From assembly GCF_000016825.1 (NCBI RefSeq), contig NC_009513.1, positions 1,930,501 to 1,994,500 of the forward strand: a DNA stretch of 64,000 nucleotides. Direction: 5' to 3'. Below the pieces are notes generated by a model. It had not been told where the DNA came from. It saw only the letters and a program-made list of their open reading frames with translations, and did no database searches. Positions 25,594 to 34,017 of the stretch are shown piece by piece; position 1 is the first letter of the stretch, and each line of letters begins with the position of its first letter. The translations under genes and the position numbers were made by a program. This DNA is from Limosilactobacillus reuteri subsp. reuteri. GTDB lineage: Bacteria; Bacillota; Bacilli; Lactobacillales; Lactobacillaceae.

Positions 25594-26171
25594 TGAAAAA
25601 ATCTAAAACTGAGAAAAAAATTCAAGATGCCTTACTATTACTTTTAAAAACGGAAAGTATTAACCACATCACCATGAGCCAGATTGCTCAAAAAGCTAAT
25701 CTTAATCGTGTCACTCTCTATCGACACTACAACGATAAATGGGATATTTTAGAGAATATAGAACAAGAATTTCTTCATAAGTTAGACACTCCGCATGCAA
25801 AAATGATCACTAATCTTCAGCTAACTACTCAGTCTTTACATCCTCATCCTAATTTAAGAGCACTAACAAGCTTCTTTAAGGTCTTTCAAGATAATTTTCC
25901 TCTTTTGCAAGTTCTTATGGGTCCAAATGCCAACTTAGGCTTTACTAATAAATTAATGACTTATTTAATCAACTTAGAAGAAAAATCACATCCTTACATC
26001 CCGGTTAGTATCCAGAAATTGAATCCAGATATGTTTTCTTACTATAGTATTTCCTCTTTGATCGGAATAATTCAGTTTTGGCGAAAAAATCAAAATTACT
26101 CACCATCACAAATGGCAGAATTTTTCTTTAAAATTCGTATCGGTGCTATTAAAGAATTCCAAAACAAATGA
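25593..26171 (+). CDS. TetR/AcrR family transcriptional regulator
   Basis: The 192-residue protein has the N-terminal HTH as KIQDALLLLLKTESINHITMSQIAQKANLNRVTLYRHYNDKWDIL (in short: ITMSQIAQKA-LNRVTLYRHY) and a helical ligand-binding C-terminal domain without recognisable ligand motif. It is divergent from the yhgE-like/SDR unit, which it most likely represses. It ends at a terminator. Confidence 0.9.
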   Translation: MKKSKTEKKIQDALLLLLKTESINHITMSQIAQKANLNRVTLYRHYNDKWDILENIEQEFLHKLDTPHAKMITNLQLTTQSLHPHPNLRALTSFFKVFQDNFPLLQVLMGPNANLGFTNKLMTYLINLEEKSHPYIPVSIQKLNPDMFSYYSISSLIGIIQFWRKNQNYSPSQMAEFFFKIRIGAIKEFQNK

Positions 26172-26201
26172 AGATAAGGCCAAGTGTTCTGATAAAAAGA
26201 A

Positions 26202-26243
26202 AAAACTCGGGACTGTTAAAATCACCAAGTTTTTTTCTTATAG
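26202..26243. terminator. Bidirectional terminator
   Basis: AGAAAAAACTCGG and CCAAGTTTTTTCT form an A/T-flanked stem between the convergent TetR and aldo-keto reductase genes. Confidence 0.7.
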
Positions 26244-26271
26244 CATCCTCTAATAAAACTTCCCAAAACTT

Positions 26272-27150
26272 TTATTTTTCGTCATCTTGAACCATCTTTA
26301 AGCTGGAGCCAAAGATTTGTTCAATCGTAACCGGATCACGGTGGTCAAAGAATTGGCTTTCCTTCTTGTTAAGACTAGCTATCTTTTTCATATCATCATT
26401 GGAAAGTTCAAAATCAAAGACATCGATATTTTCTTCCATCCGGTTCTTGTGGACTGACTTTGGAATGACAGTAATACCCCGTTGTAAAAGCCAGCGAAGA
26501 ATTACTTGACCATTGCTCTTGCCATACTTGGCAGCAATTTCCGCAATTATTTCGTTGGTAAAAATATCATGCTTACCTTCCGCAAATGGTGCCCATGCTT
26601 CAACACGAATATCTTCACTTTGCGCAAACTTAACCTCTTGATCTTGCTGGTACCAAGGGTTAACTTCAATTTGGTTGACCGCTGGCTTAACAGGCATTGT
26701 TAATTCAAGATCCTTTAGTTGATCAGCGTAGAAGTTCGATACACCGATTGCGCGAATCTTACCTTCTTTCTGTGCTTCTTGTAATGCTCGCCAAGCCCCC
26801 ATTGTATCGCCATATGGTTGATGGAGAAGGTAAAGATCCATGTAATCAAGGCCAAGTTTTTGCAGTGAAGCGTCAATCCCTGCTTTAGCCCGCTTATAGT
26901 TAAAATCAGACACCCATAACTTAGAAGTTACAAAGACATCTTCACGGTTTACACTACTATTCTTAATTGCCTTTCCAACTGCTTCTTCATTTTGGTAAGC
27001 AGCAGCAGTATCGATTAAACGATAGCCGACTTCAAGAGCATCGGTAACTGCTTGTTCAGCTTGGCTTAAGTCTGGAACTTGGAATACTTCAAATCCAAGG
27101 GTTGGCATTTCTACTCCGTTATTTAATTTTACTGTTGGTACATTTGTCAT
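26272..27150 (-). CDS. Aldo/keto reductase
   Basis: The 292-residue protein has the AKR tetrad: Asp and Tyr in LIDTAAAYQNEEAVG, Lys in VTSKLWV and His in LLHQPYGD. VIPKSVHKNRMEENIDVF near the C-terminus binds NADPH. It resembles AKR5 (2,5-diketo-D-gluconate reductase-like) enzymes with broad carbonyl substrates. The second full-length AKR in the window is at 55647, and a C-terminal remnant of another lies at 36993. It is divergent from a LysR gene that probably controls it. Confidence 0.92.
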   Translation of the reverse strand: MTNVPTVKLNNGVEMPTLGFEVFQVPDLSQAEQAVTDALEVGYRLIDTAAAYQNEEAVGKAIKNSSVNREDVFVTSKLWVSDFNYKRAKAGIDASLQKLGLDYMDLYLLHQPYGDTMGAWRALQEAQKEGKIRAIGVSNFYADQLKDLELTMPVKPAVNQIEVNPWYQQDQEVKFAQSEDIRVEAWAPFAEGKHDIFTNEIIAEIAAKYGKSNGQVILRWLLQRGITVIPKSVHKNRMEENIDVFDFELSNDDMKKIASLNKKESQFFDHRDPVTIEQIFGSSLKMVQDDEK

Positions 27151-27234
27151 AAAATAATTCTTCCTTCCTGTAATTAATCGTTGTCTATATATTAATTGCT
27201 AATTTACAAATTGAAAATTACTAACTTTACATGG

Positions 27235-27257
27235 TAGTATACAATCAGTGCATACTA
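27235..27257. promoter_or_regulatory. Inverted repeat TAGTAT-N11-ATACTA before the LysR gene
   Basis: TAGTAT (27235-27240) and ATACTA (27252-27257) are perfect inverted arms separated by 11 bases, just before the AAGGAG of the LysR gene. The layout suits LysR autoregulation. Confidence 0.5.
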
Positions 27258-27272
27258 TTAAGGAGTAGTCTA

Positions 27273-28145
27273 ATGATCGACAATTACTTGCTTGAAGAAT
27301 TAGTGACCTTTGCCAGTGAAAAAACACTTGCTAAAACCGCTGAAAAACTTAATGTTACCCAACCGACCGTTACCCGGGGGATGCAAAAATTAGAAGACGA
27401 GCTTGGAATTCAATTATTTGACCGCCAACCCAACCGCATTATCCTTACTGATACCGGAAAATTAGCTGCTGAAAAAGCTACTGAAGTTCTCGCCGTCAAC
27501 CGCAATTTTATTCAGCAGCTTCAAAATTATGCTGCTCGACAATCAGTAATTAAAATCGCATCAATTGCTCCGGGCCCATTAATTCTGCTTCGCGTAAAAA
27601 GTGCATCTTTCTCTACTCAAATTTCGATTGACGAGAAGTTTATTACCCCTGACCAAATCACCGCTTCACTTTTAAACAATGAAAATTCAATAATTATCAG
27701 CGACCAAGAGATTCAAACTGATCAAATTGAATCGCGTTATTTAGGTGCTGAAAATCTCTATGTTAATCTTGATAAATTTATGTACCTTGCTAATTCCCAA
27801 CAGGTTTCTTTTAAGGACCTAGCCGGCTTAAGTTTTGTCGTTTTGAACGATATCGGACCGTGGAAAGAAATCATCCAAAAATATATTCCAAATGCTAAAT
27901 TTTTATATCAAGAAGAATGGGCCGCACTTACTGAAATCACAAAATATTCTAGTTTCCCATACTTTAGCACTAACATAACAACAGCTAATCCACGACCACG
28001 TACTTCAAAGGACAATCGAGTCAGGCTCCCGATTACCGATGAAGCTGCAAAAATGACGTTTTATGCTAACTACCTTAAGAAACAAAAAAATTCTTTAACG
28101 CCCCTACTTAATAAAATTAACCAAACTTGGCCTAATTTAAGTTAA
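27273..28145 (+). CDS. LysR family transcriptional regulator
   Basis: The ATG at 27273 follows AAGGAGTAGTCTA; the longer frame from 27231 covers the likely operator. The 290-residue protein has the LysR HTH (TLAKTAEKLNVTQPTVTRGMQKLEDELGI, LFDR) and an effector domain with weak similarity to known groups. It is divergent from the aldo-keto reductase gene. Confidence 0.92.
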   Translation: MIDNYLLEELVTFASEKTLAKTAEKLNVTQPTVTRGMQKLEDELGIQLFDRQPNRIILTDTGKLAAEKATEVLAVNRNFIQQLQNYAARQSVIKIASIAPGPLILLRVKSASFSTQISIDEKFITPDQITASLLNNENSIIISDQEIQTDQIESRYLGAENLYVNLDKFMYLANSQQVSFKDLAGLSFVVLNDIGPWKEIIQKYIPNAKFLYQEEWAALTEITKYSSFPYFSTNITTANPRPRTSKDNRVRLPITDEAAKMTFYANYLKKQKNSLTPLLNKINQTWPNLS

Positions 28146-28222
28146 ATTATAGGCGTTTAACTTGTTTCGCTGAAAATCCCTATTTAAAATATTAATAAAA
28201 AAATGAATCATGGTGACTAAAA

Positions 28223-29212
28223 ATGACGAAAAAATTATTACTCCTTTCAACCGGTGGGACTATTGCCTCGGTTGTCTCTGATGAAGGGCTAGCTCCAGGC
28301 GAATCTGGTGAAGAATTAATCAAAATGCTTGGTCGGCTGGAATATGACATTACTGTTCGTGATATTCTCGAATTAGATTCATCTAATATCCAGCCAGAAG
28401 AATGGAAAATTATTGCCGAAGCGATCTATGACCATCGTAATGAATATGATGGGATCGTCGTTTCACATGGGACAGATACGATGGCTTATACTGCTTCAAT
28501 GCTGACTTTCATGCTTCAACATATAAATATTCCGGTTGTGCTAACTGGAAGCCAAGTTCCTATGAATGTGATTCTTAGTGATGCCCCTGATAACTTACGA
28601 CTTGCCTTTGCAGCCGCTGCTAACTGCGAGCCAGGAGTCTATATTGCTTTTAATCGTAAAGTAATGCGTGGTTGTCGGAGTGTTAAAGTTCGAACAACCG
28701 CCTTCGATGCCTTCGAAAGTGTGAATGTCCCACCAGTAGGAGAAGTTACTTCAGACGGCTTTTCCATTAGGGATCACCAGCATCCCCAACCTGGTAAAAG
28801 TCAATTAAATACTAAGATCGATACTCATGTTTCACTGGTAAAGCTCTTCCCCGGATTTGATCCTGCGTTGCTTCATGCAATGGCTAAAAATGGCTGTCAT
28901 GGAATTGTGATTGAAGCGTATGGTCTTGGAGGAATGACCTCGATTCGGCGAAATATGGTCGCTGCAGTTGGTGAATTAATCCAAAACGGTATTCCAATTA
29001 TTACTTCCAGTCAGTGTCTTTATGAACGAAGCGACCTAACAAAATACGAGGTCGGACGACTTGCACTACTAGAAGGAGCAATCAGCGCCCGCGATATGAC
29101 TTCCGAAAGTGCCATCACTAAATTAATGTGGGGTCTTGGTCAAGGGATGGATGTTAAAGAAATTGCAGACTTCTTCAATACTGATGTTGCTGGTGAAGTA
29201 ACTTTAGATTAA
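28223..29212 (+). CDS. ansA: L-asparaginase (type I-like)
   Basis: The 329-residue protein carries both threonine motifs: LLSTGGTIASV near residue 6 and VVSHGTDTMAYTASML near residue 85, with the Lys partner region in KVMRGCRSVKVRTTAFDAF. There is no signal peptide, so it is cytosolic and hydrolyses asparagine to aspartate and ammonia. The ribosome site GGTGA is modest. The gene is monocistronic between the LysR gene and a terminator. It opposes asnA in the same window. Confidence 0.92.
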   Translation: MTKKLLLLSTGGTIASVVSDEGLAPGESGEELIKMLGRLEYDITVRDILELDSSNIQPEEWKIIAEAIYDHRNEYDGIVVSHGTDTMAYTASMLTFMLQHINIPVVLTGSQVPMNVILSDAPDNLRLAFAAAANCEPGVYIAFNRKVMRGCRSVKVRTTAFDAFESVNVPPVGEVTSDGFSIRDHQHPQPGKSQLNTKIDTHVSLVKLFPGFDPALLHAMAKNGCHGIVIEAYGLGGMTSIRRNMVAAVGELIQNGIPIITSSQCLYERSDLTKYEVGRLALLEGAISARDMTSESAITKLMWGLGQGMDVKEIADFFNTDVAGEVTLD

Positions 29213-29215
29213 ACG

Positions 29216-29263
29216 AATAAGAGACAGGATGAAAATTTTGTTTTCACCTGCCTCTTATTTTTT
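29216..29263. terminator. Bidirectional terminator
   Basis: AATAAGAG-CAGG-TGAAAA pairs with TTTTCACCTGCCTCTTATT, followed by T's, between the asparaginase and the convergent DUF1002 gene. Confidence 0.8.
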
Positions 29264-29270
29264 GCGTCAA

Positions 29271-30272
29271 TTAAAACCAGCTACGGATCCAGTTAACAAA
29301 CTGGGTCCACCAAGACTGAGCTTGTTGCTTAACTGCCTGCCCGTCTTGAGAATTCAAGAATTTTTTCGCCTTATTCATCATATCTCCTGATGAATTCTTT
29401 ACATTATTAATCGTATCAGTTACGTGCGAGCTATAGTCTTTACTTGAACTAATTGGAGCATTATTAAACTGAACAAGCGCATTGATAATTGGTTGTTCAT
29501 GATTCTTTGTTTCATTGTAAATGTTTCGCTCTTCAAGTTTCTGATTAAAGATTACTTGAATTTGATTTTGCGTTGGGGTAGTTCCTTGTTTCTTTTGTTG
29601 GTTAATTTCTTTAGTGGTATCACCAACCGCAGCCATCAACTTACCCGGATATTTACTATCATCCTTATTAGCTTCAATTGCCCCATTTGTTGCGGTCAAC
29701 ATTTGGTTAGCAGATTGTGTATTTTGCTCATTTAAACTAACTCCATCTGCCGCAATTGCTTTATAGACTCCGGTTAAAGCTGACTCTCCAGAAACAGCTC
29801 GGTTAGCGCTAACGGTAATAGTAACATCCGTAACCCCCGCCATTTGCGCAACCATAGCGTACTGTTGGGCAGTAACTTTCGTAATATTATCCTCACCATT
29901 AAACTTTTTTACATTAACTTTAATCCCCGAACCTGGATCGGTGGGGACAATTGCTACCGAACTAACCATGGCAGCATTAGTTGTCGAACCATTCGGATTA
30001 ATATACTTCTGATAATCACTGGCAGTAGCGGTTAACGTTGTAAAGTTATCATCGACTGCTAGTACATTATTTAATTCATTCTTCTCGGCAGCCCCTGCTC
30101 CATATACAACATATGATTTATTTAACGTATGAGTCTGGGTAGTTGAACTGCTACTCGTACTTTCACTAGTTGTTTCAGCCGCCAAAACCGTGGCCTGGCT
30201 AACTGGCACTGCTAATAAAGATAGTGCAAGAGTCGAAGTAATAATGATTTTGGTTAACTTATTTGAGCGCAC
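29271..30272 (-). CDS. Secreted DUF1002 family protein
   Basis: The start is GTG at 30272 after AAAAGGAG. The 333-residue protein has a Sec signal peptide (basic MRSNKLTKI, hydrophobic core, cleavage around VLA-AE), a Ser/Thr-rich linker and the DUF1002 domain, with YVVYGAGAAEKNELNNVL and NGEDNITKVTAQQYAMVAQMAGV. The C-terminus ends in aromatic residues (WWTQFVNWIRSWF), suggesting surface or membrane association. It lacks an LPxTG anchor. Function is unknown. Confidence 0.85.
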   Translation of the reverse strand: MRSNKLTKIIITSTLALSLLAVPVSQATVLAAETTSESTSSSSTTQTHTLNKSYVVYGAGAAEKNELNNVLAVDDNFTTLTATASDYQKYINPNGSTTNAAMVSSVAIVPTDPGSGIKVNVKKFNGEDNITKVTAQQYAMVAQMAGVTDVTITVSANRAVSGESALTGVYKAIAADGVSLNEQNTQSANQMLTATNGAIEANKDDSKYPGKLMAAVGDTTKEINQQKKQGTTPTQNQIQVIFNQKLEERNIYNETKNHEQPIINALVQFNNAPISSSKDYSSHVTDTINNVKNSSGDMMNKAKKFLNSQDGQAVKQQAQSWWTQFVNWIRSWF

Positions 30273-30321
30273 TTTTTTACTCCTTTTAAGGCAAATTAAA
30301 TTTATGTTAATGATAAGAAAA

Positions 30322-30352
30322 AATCCGCCAAAATACTAGCGGATTTTATTTT
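30322..30352 (-). terminator. Terminator of the aminotransferase operon
   Basis: AAAATCCGC and GCGGATTTT form a perfect nine-base stem, with T's on the minus strand, about 80 bases after the aminotransferase stop. Confidence 0.8.
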
Positions 30353-30429
30353 CTTTACCACAGTTTAATTATTACGCCAGTGGATTGGGCGGGAGCAGAA
30401 AGGCGCTTAGTCATAACTTGGCTTGGCCG

Positions 30430-31623
30430 TTAATTCTCTCCCTCGTCTTGCAGAGCTTCACCGAGTTGCTTCATTCCTGCCTTGATCTGGTCTTCCTGAG
30501 CATTGGAGTAGTTCAACCGGAAGGCACCAGGCTGTGGTTCACCTGCATAAAATGGGTCACCTGGTACAAAGGCCACGTTATGTTCCAGACATTGCTTAAA
30601 AAGCTCAACAGTATCTTCTACTCCGGGTACTTCAACCCATAGGAACATTCCGCCTTCTGGATCAGTATATTTAACACCTTGGGGGAAGTATTTCTCTAGC
30701 CCCTCTGTCATTAGTGCTTTGCGTTGCCCATACAGGTCACTAATTTGCTTGACATGTGCATCAAGGTCGTTATGCTTCAGAAATTCTACTACGGCATACT
30801 GGGCTAAGTTATCTGTATGCAAGTCTGCAGACTGTTTTAGTACCGTCAGCTTATTAACAACAGCTTCATCGGCTACCACCCATCCTAAACGGAAACCAGG
30901 AGCAAGCGTCTTGGAGAAAGTCCCCATATAGAAAACGTGTCCGGTTTTGTCAAACGACTTAACTGCTGGCACATGCTGCCCCTTAAAACGAATTTCACCA
31001 TAAGGATTATCCTCTAACACATAAACATCATATTTAGCGGCTAGTTCGGCCAGCTTTTCCCGTCGCTTTAGTGCCATGGTTCGGCCAGTTGGATTTTGAA
31101 AGTTTGGCACGGTGTAAACCAGCTTAGCTTCCGGATGAGCCTTTAATGCTTCTTCTAGGGCATCCATCTTCATCCCCGCTTCATCCATTTCTACCCCCAC
31201 AAAGTTGGCACCATATGATTTAAAGACATCAAGAGCACAAAGATAAGTTGGCTGTTCGACCAGTACGGTATCACCAGGATTAACAAAGGCCTTCCCGACT
31301 AAGTCAAGAGCTTGTTCTGAACCTGTCGTCATCAATACATTGTCTAGCTGTCCGGTCACGTTTTCTTTTTCTTTGACACGTTGGAGAACCAATTCACGGA
31401 GGGCTGTCACCCCTTTAGCGGCTCCATACTGCATTACTTCTTGACCACGTTCAGCAAACACCTGGTCAACAGCTTCTTTCATCGCTTTGACAGGGAAAAG
31501 CTCAGGCGCCGGCAATCCTCCAGCAAAAGAAATAATCTTTGGATCCGCCGCTGCTTTTAAGATTACACCGACTGCATCTGTTCCATCTGCTGGCACGCGT
31601 TTGGAAAAATTAAACTTGGTCAT
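30430..31623 (-). CDS. PLP-dependent aminotransferase (class I/II, 2-aminoadipate/aromatic type)
   Basis: The ATG at 31623 is placed by GAGGAG; the GTG at 31632 overlaps it. The 397-residue protein is a fold-type I enzyme: FAGGLPAPELFP near the start, YGAAKGVTALRE, PNFQNPTGRTM, EDNPYGEIRF and the PLP lysine in GTFSKTLAPGFRLGW. Related enzymes transaminate branched-chain, aromatic or aminoadipate substrates. It is the last gene of a T-box-controlled operon with a 2-hydroxyacid dehydrogenase and a hydratase-like enzyme, so it probably interconverts an amino acid and its 2-oxo acid. Confidence 0.88.
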   Translation of the reverse strand: MTKFNFSKRVPADGTDAVGVILKAAADPKIISFAGGLPAPELFPVKAMKEAVDQVFAERGQEVMQYGAAKGVTALRELVLQRVKEKENVTGQLDNVLMTTGSEQALDLVGKAFVNPGDTVLVEQPTYLCALDVFKSYGANFVGVEMDEAGMKMDALEEALKAHPEAKLVYTVPNFQNPTGRTMALKRREKLAELAAKYDVYVLEDNPYGEIRFKGQHVPAVKSFDKTGHVFYMGTFSKTLAPGFRLGWVVADEAVVNKLTVLKQSADLHTDNLAQYAVVEFLKHNDLDAHVKQISDLYGQRKALMTEGLEKYFPQGVKYTDPEGGMFLWVEVPGVEDTVELFKQCLEHNVAFVPGDPFYAGEPQPGAFRLNYSNAQEDQIKAGMKQLGEALQDEGEN

Positions 31624-31668
31624 TGTCGTCACTCCTCGTAATAGATATCAGGCATTAACGTTATCAAT

Positions 31669-32619
31669 CTATTCTGCCTGAGCTAGCTGGTTTGCTCGCT
31701 CTTCTTCTTTTTTCAATCGTTCTTTGATGTATGTTGCGGATGTTGCTAGTTTTGCTTCTTCTTCCGGCGTCAAGTCCAGATGCAGTTGCTCCACTACCCC
31801 GTCACGGCCAACGACAGCTGGATATGAAAGGTACGTGCCGTATTCTTCACGATAATTAGAAACTGGCATTTCAGTTCGCGCATCATTCAATAATGCGTTG
31901 GTTAACCGGACTGCTGCCGTGGCAACACCATAATTAGTGTATTTCTTCCCTTGATATACGAGGTAGCCTCCTTGACGAGCACGTTCTTCTAGCTCAGAAA
32001 GCTTTAATCCCCGTTCTTTTGCTAGTTCAGTGACCGGTTTCCCCAGGACGCGGACTGTCGACCATGCCGTAAATTGCGAATTGCCATGTTCCCCAAGATT
32101 AAAACCAACAACAGAGCGTGAATCAACTTTCAACGCTTCACCAACCCGGGCCCGCATCCGTGCAGAGTCGAGTAAGGTCCCCGTCCCCATCACGTGTTCT
32201 TTTGGTAATCCCGTTAATTTTTGGTACATTGAGGTAATCACATCACAAGGGTTAGTAACATCAACTAACTTACCGTGAAATCCATTGTCTACTAACATCT
32301 TTGCTACCAAGGGCACTTGGGTCCGCGTAAACTTAAATTCAGCAAAGCGATCATGATCTGGCGTATCAACCAACTTTGATTTCCCTAGGGCTGACACGAC
32401 CACATCACAATCACGCAATTGGCTTTCATCATTAACAGTCAGGTTAGTATGGTAAGGCAAATTGGCCATTGCATCTCGTAAGTCCAAAGCATCCGCTTGC
32501 ACCTTAGCTTCATTAGTATCAAATAATGCGAGGTCATCGACAAAGCCACCAGCAACTAAATAGTGCGCTACCGTTGCCCCAACGTGACCCATTCCGACTA
32601 CTGCTACTTTTCTCGTCAT
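31669..32619 (-). CDS. L-2-hydroxyisocaproate dehydrogenase-like protein (LDH/MDH superfamily)
   Basis: The 316-residue protein has the NAD turn VAVVGMGHVGATVAHYL, VDVTNPCDVITS, GTGTLLDSARMR and the catalytic His in GFNLGEHGNSQFTAWSTV. The SALGKSKLVDTPDHDRF loop and the long LEERARQGGYLVYQGKKYTNYG segment match L-HicDH rather than lactate dehydrogenase. L-HicDH reduces branched or aromatic 2-oxo acids to L-2-hydroxy acids, reversibly. The aminotransferase after it supplies or consumes the same 2-oxo acids. Spacing on both sides is about 45-50 bases. Confidence 0.88.
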   Translation of the reverse strand: MTRKVAVVGMGHVGATVAHYLVAGGFVDDLALFDTNEAKVQADALDLRDAMANLPYHTNLTVNDESQLRDCDVVVSALGKSKLVDTPDHDRFAEFKFTRTQVPLVAKMLVDNGFHGKLVDVTNPCDVITSMYQKLTGLPKEHVMGTGTLLDSARMRARVGEALKVDSRSVVGFNLGEHGNSQFTAWSTVRVLGKPVTELAKERGLKLSELEERARQGGYLVYQGKKYTNYGVATAAVRLTNALLNDARTEMPVSNYREEYGTYLSYPAVVGRDGVVEQLHLDLTPEEEAKLATSATYIKERLKKEEERANQLAQAE

Positions 32620-32669
32620 AATAAAACTCCCTTTCTCTTTTATTGCACAACTATGTAAAATAATTAATT

Positions 32670-33482
32670 CTAGTCGGTCACGTCCACACTCACAGTGCCG
32701 AAGCCATTATCAAATTTGGCTTCCCACTTGCCGGCAGTTAAATGTGGTGGTAAGAGGAAAGTACCTGATGATACTAGCTGCCCTGCACGGAATGTCTTCC
32801 CTTGTTCTTCAAGCTTTCTGACTAGCCATTGCAATGACTTTAATGGGTTGCCAAGCACTTCACTTGACATCCCACTATCCACTTCTTTGCCATCGTGGTA
32901 AAGGGTGACGTTTACATTTGCTGCATCATCAACGGTCTTAAACACCTCATCGGTTGGTCGTTCTTGACCATATACTACATACCCACCAACAGCACAATCA
33001 CTCATGACACTGAATTTATTTAGATCTGGGAACCAGTCAGCAAAACGACTATCAGGTACTTCCAGCGTGCCGCAGACAGTAGTCTTATGTAATAAATCTT
33101 CCATCGAATCACTGGCGTGCAAGTCAGTTTTAGCACGGAAGCCGAGTTCAACTTCCACTAACGGAGCCATCGTTTGTTCTTTGAGAGAGAGAACGGCAGG
33201 TGATGGTAAGAAGTGGGCATCAACTTGTTGTCCATAGAGCGGACTATCAGAATCAAACATGTCCTGGGTTTTCTTACTAGTTAAGGAAACTTTATACCCG
33301 CCAGTTGGGAGTCCCTTTAATTCAACGAAACGATCTTGAAGGGCATAAGCTGTATTATCATCGCTAACGACCTCTGCCCATTCATCCATTACCAGTGGTT
33401 TCTTGCTTTGATAAGCTTGGAAAAGTTCTTGAGCAAAAGCTTCTTGTTCTTCATTTAAGGTAACGTTTTTATTTGCAGTCAT
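32670..33482 (-). CDS. Fumarylacetoacetate hydrolase/2-oxopent-4-enoate hydratase family protein
   Basis: The 270-residue protein resembles MhpD-type hydratases and oxaloacetate-decarboxylase-like FAH proteins: KGLPTGGYKVSLTSK near residue 58, LVEVELGFRAK with metal-binding glutamates, a DCAVGGYVVYG segment and QLVSSGTFLLPPHLTAG near the end. The substrate is unknown; in this operon a 2-oxo acid is likely. The ATG has a strong AAGGAGG site located three bases after a hairpin arm, so initiation may depend on translation of the upstream leader ORF. Confidence 0.75.
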   Translation of the reverse strand: MTANKNVTLNEEQEAFAQELFQAYQSKKPLVMDEWAEVVSDDNTAYALQDRFVELKGLPTGGYKVSLTSKKTQDMFDSDSPLYGQQVDAHFLPSPAVLSLKEQTMAPLVEVELGFRAKTDLHASDSMEDLLHKTTVCGTLEVPDSRFADWFPDLNKFSVMSDCAVGGYVVYGQERPTDEVFKTVDDAANVNVTLYHDGKEVDSGMSSEVLGNPLKSLQWLVRKLEEQGKTFRAGQLVSSGTFLLPPHLTAGKWEAKFDNGFGTVSVDVTD

Positions 33483-33490
33483 AATAATAT

Positions 33491-33548
33491 CCTCCTTAGG
33501 ACCTGACCGCTGTTACCAAATTAATTATCGGTCTAAGCCGGTCAGGTC
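33491..33548 (-). promoter_or_regulatory. Hairpin between leader ORF and FAH-family gene
   Basis: On the minus strand GACCTGACCG (33548-33539), inside the last codons of the leader ORF, is perfectly complementary to CGGTCAGGTC (33509-33500). The loop holds the ORF's stop codon. AAGGAGG (33497-33491) starts three bases after the second arm. A ribosome ending the leader ORF would open the stem next to this site. Confidence 0.6.
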
Positions 33549-33602
33549 ATGTTCTAATTTTTCTTCAATGTTAATAATGTCTGAAATATCACTGTCTGTC
33601 AT
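33525..33602 (-). CDS. 25-residue leader ORF in the T-box operon
   Basis: ATG at 33602 is preceded by AAAGGTGGTGGTGGTC, and the frame runs 25 codons to TAA. The peptide begins MTDSDISDIINI and ends TGLDR; it is acidic and contains four Ile. It lies after the T-box terminator and before the first enzyme gene. Its 3' end forms one arm of the hairpin that abuts the next ribosome site. Translation coupling is inferred; the peptide itself resembles nothing I know. Confidence 0.55.
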   Translation of the reverse strand: MTDSDISDIINIEEKLEHDLTGLDR

Positions 33603-33627
33603 GACCACCACCACCTTTAAATATGTC

Positions 33628-33905
33628 TAATAAAAAACGCCCTCCTAGCTCTATTAAGAACTAAAAGGACGTCTATCAACGTGGTACCACCTTTATTTAC
33701 AACACAAGGGTTGCCTCAATCAACTGCCCACAATGGCAATTAATCGGCAAGATAATGGCTGCTACCAGTATGTTCTACTATTATTTCGGCATACAACTCG
33801 CGAGGGATTTGTCGCAACTACCTCCTACCGGTTTCCACCAACCACCGGCTCTCTTAATTCAGCAGAATTGACGATTCTCGGTCAACGTTTTTTAATTTCT
33901 CTTAA
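33628..33905 (-). promoter_or_regulatory. T-box riboswitch of the 2-hydroxyacid/aminotransferase operon
   Basis: On the minus strand the T-box AAGGTGGTACCACG occupies 33693-33680, followed by a terminator (GACGTCC...GGAGGGCGTTTTTT, about 33675-33630). Stem I has the distal GGTTGGTGGAAACC region near 33845-33827. In the specifier strand GCGACAAATCCCTCG, ATC (Ile) at 33808-33806 is the likeliest codon for a branched-chain enzyme set, but AAT or TCC cannot be excluded by eye. Uncharged tRNA should switch the operon on. Confidence 0.85.
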
Positions 33906-34017
33906 TTGATTATTAGTAGAATATCACGTGAAAATGAGAAAAACAAGAGTTAAATTAGAAAATCATTAAAAATAACATTGTCATGGATCATTATTCACAA
34001 AATATGCACAGTATCAA

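Noticed and set aside
31487..31681. Plus-strand ORFs inside the aminotransferase, dehydrogenase and hydratase genes
   Set aside because: They are antisense shadows favoured by the higher GC of this operon and have no ribosome sites or recognisable domains.
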